Of a stretch of DNA of 5,751 nt, positions 1 through 4,197 are shown piece after piece. The stretch lies in contig CALJKQ010000051.1 of assembly GCA_937973565.1 (NCBI GenBank), forward strand, positions 1 to 5,751, in the 5' to 3' direction. Each line of letters starts with the position of its first letter. Positions within the stretch are counted from its first letter, which is position 1. The notes under the pieces are model-generated. The model was not told where the DNA came from, searched no databases, and was given only the letters and a program-made list of their open reading frames with translations. The translations under genes and the position numbers were made by a program. Origin of the DNA: an uncultured Saprospiraceae bacterium (GTDB lineage: Bacteria > Bacteroidota > Bacteroidia > Chitinophagales > Saprospiraceae).

Positions 1-993
1 TACCATTAAAGACTGAAGATTGGGCATGCCAATGCCCCCAAAACAGTAAGGTATTAAGAAAACATACATCATCCAGGTCTTACTGGCAAAGGCAAACAAA
101 AACATGCCCAGCGTGTAAAGAGCGAAACCGATATAAACACTTTTTCCGACACCGAACAGATTGCCTGCCTTTTGAGCTAGGCCTGCTTGAACCACACCGG
201 CCAATACACCTACAAATGCAAGTGAAAAGCCTACCATGGCCTCATTCCAGTGAAAATGGTACATGGTGAAATAATTCCAGGTACTTTGAACGGCATGTGA
301 ACCCATGTATAACATAAAGTAAGCAACCAGCAACCAGGCTATTTGTTTGTATTTTCCCAATTGTTTTAAGGTTCCCAGCGGATTGGCTCTCTTCCAGTCA
401 AAGGGTCGTCTGAGATCTTTGGAAAGCGATTCCGGTAAAACAAAATATCCATAGGCAAGATTTAAAAAAGATAGGGCAGCGGCAGCATAAAAGGGAGCTC
501 TTAGGCTTAGGTGGCCCAATAAACCACCGAGGAGTGGGCCTATGATAAAGCCAAGTCCGAAGGCGGCGCCTATCATTCCAAAATTTTTTGCCCTGTTTTC
601 AGGTGTACTGATATCTGCAATATAGGCGGCTGCAGTGGTAAAACTTGCCCCCGTAATACCCGCAATTATCCTGCCTACCAGCAACCATCCATAACTGGGC
701 GCAAAGGCCAGAATGATGTAATCGATGCCGAATCCCAGAAGACTGAAAAGCAGCACCGGCCTTCTGCCCAACTGGTCACTCAGGTTGCCCATGACAGGTG
801 AAAAAACAAACTGAGCCAGAGCAAAAGAAAACAAAAGATAGCCGCCGTATTTGCTGGCTTCATTGATACTTATATGATTCATCTCAGCCAATAATTTGGG
901 CAAAACCGGTATGATGATGCCAAAACCAATAACATCAATCAACAGGGTAATGAAGATGAATCCTATGGCTGCATTTCTGGGATTTTTTTCCAT
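1..993 (-). CDS. MFS transporter, TetA/DHA1-like (C-terminus off the left edge)
   Basis: This is an inner-membrane major facilitator superfamily protein, most like the TCR/Tet branch of proton-coupled drug antiporters. 331 codons are present from an ATG at 993-991, and the frame is open to the window edge. The family is usually about 400 residues, so roughly the last two helices are missing. Visible motifs are the motif A loop GNLSDQLGRRPV (69-80), motif B RIIAGITGAS (108-117), the antiporter motif C region GFIIGPLLGG (148-157) and LPES (186-189) at the end of the first half. Acidic residues D20 in helix 1 and D91 in helix 3 match the membrane aspartates of TetA. The helix 9 aspartate of TetA appears to be Y293 here. 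The start lies 2 nt after the galactanase stop (TAA TC ATG), so the two are probably co-transcribed and translationally coupled. The family call is firm; the substrate is unknown. Export of a drug or metabolite is more likely than sugar uptake. Confidence 0.93.
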   Translation of the reverse strand, partial: MEKNPRNAAIGFIFITLLIDVIGFGIIIPVLPKLLAEMNHISINEASKYGGYLLFSFALAQFVFSPVMGNLSDQLGRRPVLLFSLLGFGIDYIILAFAPSYGWLLVGRIIAGITGASFTTAAAYIADISTPENRAKNFGMIGAAFGLGFIIGPLLGGLLGHLSLRAPFYAAAALSFLNLAYGYFVLPESLSKDLRRPFDWKRANPLGTLKQLGKYKQIAWLLVAYFMLYMGSHAVQSTWNYFTMYHFHWNEAMVGFSLAFVGVLAGVVQAGLAQKAGNLFGVGKSVYIGFALYTLGMFLFAFASKTWMMYVFLIPYCFGGIGMPNLQSLMV

Positions 994-995
994 GA

Positions 996-2354
996 TTAAT
1001 GCAGGTAAAGGGTAATGGATTGGGAACGGTCCTTATCGGGTTTGATGTTTACAACCACCAGCCCTTTTACGTTTAACGACAGGTTATAAAAACCTGAAGG
1101 TTGTAAACGGGTGTTGGCCAATAATTTTCCTTCAAGGGTATAGAGATTCAATTCTGCCGGACTGCTGCCGTGGTATTGAATGCTGTGGTTGATGCTGTCA
1201 TAGGTTATAAGTGACGCTCCTGATACCTCAGAAGTAGCTTGCGTTTTGCCCTCTCTCAACCAGCGGAAACCGCCGTCTTTTGCTGCATTGTTATTGAAGT
1301 CAAAAAAAGTGGCATTCTCCTGATGGGATCCTTTTCCCCAGGGTGTGGAACAATTGGAACTTACCCAGGCAGGCTCCCAATAGAGCACGCCCATGCCACC
1401 TGCATTCTCCACCGCGGCAGAAAGGTCCTTGAGCCAGCGGTATTGGTTGTCGTGGCTGGGTGGGTTGTATTGTGGGCTGACTTCATTGATGATGTTATTG
1501 GCTGCATCATTGCCGGCGAGTGTCCAGATATAGCCGGTTTCCAGGATGATGACTTCTTTCTGATACTTTTGTTTAAGCGTTTTGACCACCTGCGCACAGT
1601 CTTGGATGGTTTTGGGTTTGTGCCATGCCCAATAGTAAGACAAACCTATGGCATCGTAATCGGTGATACCGTTTTTGGTAAATGTTTCAGCCAACCAGCC
1701 GGCTTCTCCCGGGTCGGCCAGGTGAATGATAGAAAATATGGGTTTTTGACTGTGCAATGCGGCGTCACGCACCGCTTTGAGTCCTGCATTAAACAGAATG
1801 GCGTTGCGCGGCCATTCCATTGTCCATTTGGCGTTGTCTGCTTCTGATAGTAGGATTCCCCTGTTGGTCTCATTGCCAACTTGTACCATTTCAGGAAGGA
1901 GTCCGCCCGCATCGAGCTTCATCAGGGTTTGGTAGACGTAGTTGTACAATGAATCCTTAAGTAGGTTTGTATTGTTGACAACGCCTGCCCATGCAGCGGG
2001 TACCAGTTGTTTGTTAGGGTCTGCCCAGCTATCGGAAAGATGAAAATCAAGCAATACCTGCATGCCAGCACTTTTTGCCCGTTGGATGCTTTTTTTTACA
2101 TCCTCAAAATCACTGTAGAGTTTTCCGCTGTTTAATGATTGGTACCAGCCCGGGTGGTGCCAAAGCCTTAGCCTTACCAGTTGACAACCTTCATTGGCAA
2201 AAAGGGTATAAGGATCTACAGGACTGCCGTTTTGTTTGTAGACAACGCCGCAATCTTCCATTTCATTGACGTAGGAAAGATCTGCTCCCCGATAAAAATT
2301 TTGCGCATGAATGCAAATCGGTAAAAGAAGGAAAACGATTATTCTGGATACCAT
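996..2354 (-). CDS. Secreted arabinogalactan endo-beta-1,4-galactanase (GH53)
   Basis: A retaining glycoside hydrolase of family 53 that cleaves internal beta-1,4-galactosyl bonds in type I galactan, the side chains of pectin. The 452-residue protein begins with a signal peptide (about 1-17, cleavage near HAQ), so it acts outside the cytoplasm. The catalytic (beta/alpha)8 barrel spans about 19-366. Family hallmarks are FYRGADLSYV (20-29), RLRLWHHPGW (61-70), LLDFHLSDSWADP (101-113), the acid/base glutamate E162 in QVGNETNRG and the nucleophile E272 in ILETGYIW. Length and motif order fit a complete enzyme. After a short linker (about 370-379), residues 380-452 form a beta-rich tail with LYTLEGKLL and SGFYNL elements resembling a divergent type IX secretion sorting domain. 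The ATG at 2354 gives a clean signal peptide and follows a TAnnTTTG promoter box. The gene leads an apparent operon with the MFS gene. No SusC/SusD partner is in view, which is unusual for polysaccharide use in this phylum. Confidence 0.95.
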   Translation of the reverse strand: MVSRIIVFLLLPICIHAQNFYRGADLSYVNEMEDCGVVYKQNGSPVDPYTLFANEGCQLVRLRLWHHPGWYQSLNSGKLYSDFEDVKKSIQRAKSAGMQVLLDFHLSDSWADPNKQLVPAAWAGVVNNTNLLKDSLYNYVYQTLMKLDAGGLLPEMVQVGNETNRGILLSEADNAKWTMEWPRNAILFNAGLKAVRDAALHSQKPIFSIIHLADPGEAGWLAETFTKNGITDYDAIGLSYYWAWHKPKTIQDCAQVVKTLKQKYQKEVIILETGYIWTLAGNDAANNIINEVSPQYNPPSHDNQYRWLKDLSAAVENAGGMGVLYWEPAWVSSNCSTPWGKGSHQENATFFDFNNNAAKDGGFRWLREGKTQATSEVSGASLITYDSINHSIQYHGSSPAELNLYTLEGKLLANTRLQPSGFYNLSLNVKGLVVVNIKPDKDRSQSITLYLH

Positions 2355-2371
2355 AAGTTCGTACTATTAGC

Positions 2372-2402
2372 TTTCAAAGGTAAGCAATATGCACTATCTT
2401 TG
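2372..2402 (+). promoter_or_regulatory. Promoter for the gamma carbonic anhydrase gene
   Basis: TATCTTTG at 2395-2402 matches the Bacteroidota -7 consensus TAnnTTTG. TTTC at 2372-2375, 19 bp upstream, is a one-mismatch -33 element (consensus TTTG). The ATG begins only 12 bp after the box, so the transcript would have a leader of just a few bases. The -33 element shares base 2375 with the minus-strand -7 box of the galactanase operon. Confidence 0.55.
2375..2382 (-). promoter_or_regulatory. Promoter -7 box for the galactanase operon
   Basis: On the minus strand these bases read TACCTTTG, an exact match to the Bacteroidota -7 consensus TAnnTTTG. The box ends 20 bp before the galactanase ATG, giving a short leader. 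No TTG or TTTG -33 element is present at the usual 17-23 bp upstream, so the promoter may be weak or activator-dependent. The box overlaps the -33 region of the divergent promoter. Confidence 0.5.
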
Positions 2403-2413
2403 TTTTAAAAATT

Positions 2414-2947
2414 ATGGCTTTCATTTTACCTGTCCAGGGCATTTCTCCTATTTTTGGCAAGGGCAATAAGGTGGCTCCCAATGCTACCATTACGGGAAAA
2501 GTTGTAACCGGCATCCATTGCAGTTTTTGGTTCAATTGTGTGATTCGTGGAGATGTTAACACCATCCAAATCGGCGATTTTGTCAATGTGCAGGATGGAG
2601 CCATCATCCATGGTACTTATCAAAAGTACGGTACTGTGATAGGAAATAATGTTTCTATCGGCCACGGCGCTATGGTGCATGGGTGTACCATTCACGACAA
2701 TGTGCTGATAGGTATGGGGGCCATCGTGATGGACGGTGCCGAAATAGGCAGCAATACAATCATTGCCGCAGGTGCAGTGGTTTTGGAACATACAAAGATT
2801 GAAGGGGGAGTTGTTTATGGCGGACTTCCTGCCAAAAAACTGAAAGATATATCTATCGAACATATAGAGGGGGAAATAAAGAGGATTGCCGGAAACTACA
2901 ATATGTATGCTTCATGGTACGAAGATAATTTTGAAGAATGGGGATAG
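2414..2947 (+). CDS. Gamma-class carbonic anhydrase family protein (left-handed beta-helix)
   Basis: A cytoplasmic hexapeptide-repeat protein of the gamma carbonic anhydrase family (YrdA/PaaY/CamH-like), expected to form trimers with a metal at each subunit interface and, if active, to interconvert CO2 and bicarbonate. It is 177 residues, typical for the short bacterial form. Imperfect hexapeptide repeats such as VIGNNV, TIHDNV and EIGSNT run from about residue 17 to 135, followed by a C-terminal helix (about 145-172). The three metal-ligand histidines are present: H66 in QDGAIIHGT, and H84 and H89 in SIGHGAMVHG. R45 and D47 (RGDV) and N58, Q60 and D61 match the conserved active-site residues of archaeal Cam. 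I see no insertion matching the acidic proton-shuttle loop of Cam, as in CamH-type relatives. Many members have weak or no measured carbonic anhydrase activity, so the reaction is not certain. The gene has its own promoter and faces away from the galactanase. Confidence 0.93.
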   Translation: MAFILPVQGISPIFGKGNKVAPNATITGKVVTGIHCSFWFNCVIRGDVNTIQIGDFVNVQDGAIIHGTYQKYGTVIGNNVSIGHGAMVHGCTIHDNVLIGMGAIVMDGAEIGSNTIIAAGAVVLEHTKIEGGVVYGGLPAKKLKDISIEHIEGEIKRIAGNYNMYASWYEDNFEEWG

Positions 2948-2953
2948 TTTAAA

Positions 2954-2978
2954 ATATTGTTTTGTAAGGCTACAATAT
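2954..2978 (+). repeat. Short AT-rich inverted repeat after the carbonic anhydrase gene
   Basis: ATATTGT (2954-2960) and ACAATAT (2972-2978) form a perfect 7-bp inverted repeat around an 11-nt loop, starting 7 nt after the carbonic anhydrase stop. The stem is AT-rich and no T-run follows directly, so it is at best a weak terminator, mRNA 3' end or protein-binding site. It may be chance in AT-rich DNA. Confidence 0.3.
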
Positions 2979-2989
2979 AAATCCCGGGC

Positions 2990-3017
2990 TTGTGCCAAAT
3001 ATTATTTTGTATTTTTG
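2990..3017 (+). promoter_or_regulatory. Promoter for the cytochrome c / SDR-like / DPP IV operon
   Basis: TATTTTTG at 3010-3017 fits the Bacteroidota -7 consensus TAnnTTTG, with TTG at 2990-2992 placed 17 bp upstream as a possible -33 element (the lower end of the accepted spacing). It sits in the 129-bp gap between the carbonic anhydrase and cytochrome genes and would give a leader of roughly 50 nt that is very T-rich. Because the region is AT-rich, a chance match is possible. Confidence 0.45.
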
Positions 3018-3065
3018 CAATCATTCTATATCAGTTTTTTATTCTATTTTTTTTGACAATCAAGC

Positions 3066-3080
3066 ATGTATATTTTATGA
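3066..3080 (+). other. Possible four-codon leader ORF overlapping the cytochrome c start
   Basis: ATG at 3066 opens a frame reading M-Y-I-L and then TGA at 3078-3080. That stop overlaps the cytochrome start as ATGA at 3077-3080, the usual geometry for translational coupling. It is very short and could be chance; nothing shows that it is translated. Confidence 0.2.
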
Positions 3081-3412
3081 AAACAAAATTTTTCATTTGT
3101 GGTGTTTTTATTGCCACCCTCTTTTCCTGTGGAAATAAGAAAGAAGATGCTACACCGGCAGCTCCCTTGGTAGCTGATGTCCCTGCAATTGATGGAGAAA
3201 AGATCTTTAAAATCAGCTGTTCTGTCTGTCATGGTGTGGATGGTAAGCTGGGCTTAAACGGCAGCAAGGATTTGAGTGTAAGTGTCCTTACATTGGAGGA
3301 GAGAATTGCCTTGATTACCAATGGTAAGGGGGTTATGCCTGCCCAGGGAGCTATCCTAAAACCGGAAGAAATAAAGGCAGTAGCTGAATACACATTTAAG
3401 TTAAAGAAATAA
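3077..3412 (+). CDS. Lipoprotein class I cytochrome c, small
   Basis: A 111-residue mono-heme c-type cytochrome, probably an electron carrier anchored to the outside of a membrane. The N-terminus (1-17) is a lipoprotein signal peptide ending in a lipobox-like LFSC with C18 as the lipidated cysteine, then GNKKED, a Lys/acid stretch loosely like the lipoprotein export signal of this phylum, and a short Pro/Ala linker to about 37. The cytochrome domain runs from about 38 to 111, with heme attachment C48-S-V-C51-H52 and a likely sixth ligand M87 in GKGVMPAQG. The C-terminal helix (96-110) is typical of the fold. I chose ATG 3077 over the in-frame upstream TTG (2990) because it gives a proper signal peptide; the longer form would place 29 hydrophobic residues ahead of it and begin inside the promoter. 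The stop is 4 nt before the next gene, implying one operon with the SDR-like gene and DPP IV. The redox partner is unknown. Confidence 0.92.
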   Translation: MKTKFFICGVFIATLFSCGNKKEDATPAAPLVADVPAIDGEKIFKISCSVCHGVDGKLGLNGSKDLSVSVLTLEERIALITNGKGVMPAQGAILKPEEIKAVAEYTFKLKK

Positions 3413-3416
3413 ACAT

Positions 3417-4193
3417 TTGAACGCTGACCAGCCCAGTTGCCTGATACTAAATGCCGGAGCCGATGACAGTTTTGCCATCGGTTTACAAGCTTTGCTTTCT
3501 TCTGTTTTGAAAACAGAACTTATTCATTTTAATAAAAAAGAGAGCAGACAGGGCATTCCATCCCCAACCCTTACCCTTGATGTTGTGGCGTTGAAGGAGC
3601 AACTTGAAAATGTTGATTACATTGTCTATTTGCCAAGAATCCCGGTTTGGAGTGAGCGTTTATCTGATCTCATCAATGCCGATTATCAAAGCCTGAGCAA
3701 TGTATTGAACATAGCCCTTCAAACGCAAGTAAAAAAATTGGTTTTCGTTTCTGATATAGAAGCCATGGGGTCGTCGCTCAGGCCGGTAGTAGTCAATGAA
3801 GATAGTTTGTGGTCGGGCCAGACAAAGTCCAATGAAGTTCAGAAATACTGGTACCTGTGCGAACAGGAGATAGCCAGAGCCAGGGAGGAAGGCTTGAGTG
3901 CCACCATTGTGGCTGCTTCGCAAATGGCCCCAATTCACAGTGAGGATAAAATTCAATATTACACCACAGATCAGCATCAATTGGCAAAGGCGGTGCAGGG
4001 TATGCTGGTCTCGGACCTTCCGGCTTTCAAAGTATTTTGTGTGGATGCGATTGATTCTTCGGCGATTCAAAAAGGCGAATCCAACGTAAGCGTATTTCGC
4101 AAATGGTTGGGTAGCAAAAGAAAACCGATCAACAAGTTAACCATTGATGCATCTCATTCGAAGGCCATCTTAGATAAAATTATTAATCATTAA
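3417..4193 (+). CDS. Degenerate NAD(P)-dependent epimerase/dehydratase-like (extended SDR) protein
   Basis: A 258-residue cytoplasmic protein with the outline of an extended SDR Rossmann fold, but with eroded functional motifs. LILNAGADDSFAIG (9-22) sits where TGxxGxxG binds the nucleotide and does not fit that pattern. VDYIVYLPR (67-75) corresponds to the VDxVxHLA strand. NADYQSLSNVLNIAL (87-101) and KKLVFVSDIEAMG (106-118) match the helix and the VSS strand of the family. The usual YxxxK site is replaced by the KYWYLCEQE stretch (143-151), with cysteine or glutamine where the lysine should be. SATIVAASQMAPI (161-173) matches the TIVRPxxVYGP strand. IDASHSKAILDKI (243-255) resembles the C-terminal end of the family. 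It is shorter than most members (about 300 or more). The start is TTG at 3417: an in-frame stop lies 15 nt upstream and the first ATG is codon 117, inside the fold. It lies 4 nt from each neighbour. It probably binds or scaffolds rather than catalyses; its function is unknown. Confidence 0.8.
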   Translation: MNADQPSCLILNAGADDSFAIGLQALLSSVLKTELIHFNKKESRQGIPSPTLTLDVVALKEQLENVDYIVYLPRIPVWSERLSDLINADYQSLSNVLNIALQTQVKKLVFVSDIEAMGSSLRPVVVNEDSLWSGQTKSNEVQKYWYLCEQEIARAREEGLSATIVAASQMAPIHSEDKIQYYTTDQHQLAKAVQGMLVSDLPAFKVFCVDAIDSSAIQKGESNVSVFRKWLGSKRKPINKLTIDASHSKAILDKIINH

Positions 4194-4196
4194 TCA
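4183..4196 (+). repeat. Tandem 7-bp repeat over the SDR-like stop codon
   Basis: TTAATCA occurs twice in tandem (4183-4189 and 4190-4196). The second copy contains the TAA stop (4191-4193) and most of the 4-nt spacer before the DPP IV ATG at 4198. It may be slippage-derived and is too short to be more than a curiosity. Confidence 0.35.
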
Positions 4197-4197
4197 G

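Noticed and set aside
1239..1847. A 202-codon open frame on the plus strand opposite the galactanase gene
   Set aside because: It is antisense to a strongly supported GH53 gene, its translation is rich in Cys, Phe and Gly with no recognisable motif, and it has no promoter.
2355..2413. A riboswitch or small RNA in the divergent gap
   Set aside because: The 59-bp gap is filled by the two promoter elements and leaves only very short leaders on both sides.
2426..2863. A 145-codon open frame antisense to the carbonic anhydrase gene
   Set aside because: It is a shadow of the hexapeptide-repeat coding sequence, rich in His, Asn and Ile, with no family resemblance.
2948..3000. A rho-independent terminator after the carbonic anhydrase gene
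   Set aside because: The only hairpin is a 7-bp AT-rich stem with an 11-nt loop and no T-run directly after it; the T-runs further on lie in the next gene's leader.
2990..3076. N-terminal extension of the cytochrome c from a TTG at 2990
   Set aside because: It would put 29 hydrophobic residues before a complete lipoprotein signal peptide and start inside the putative promoter; ATG 3077 is the better start.
3660..4070. A 136-codon minus-strand frame inside the SDR-like gene
   Set aside because: The plus-strand frame shows the SDR fold pattern along its whole length; the antisense translation shows no domain or plausible start context.
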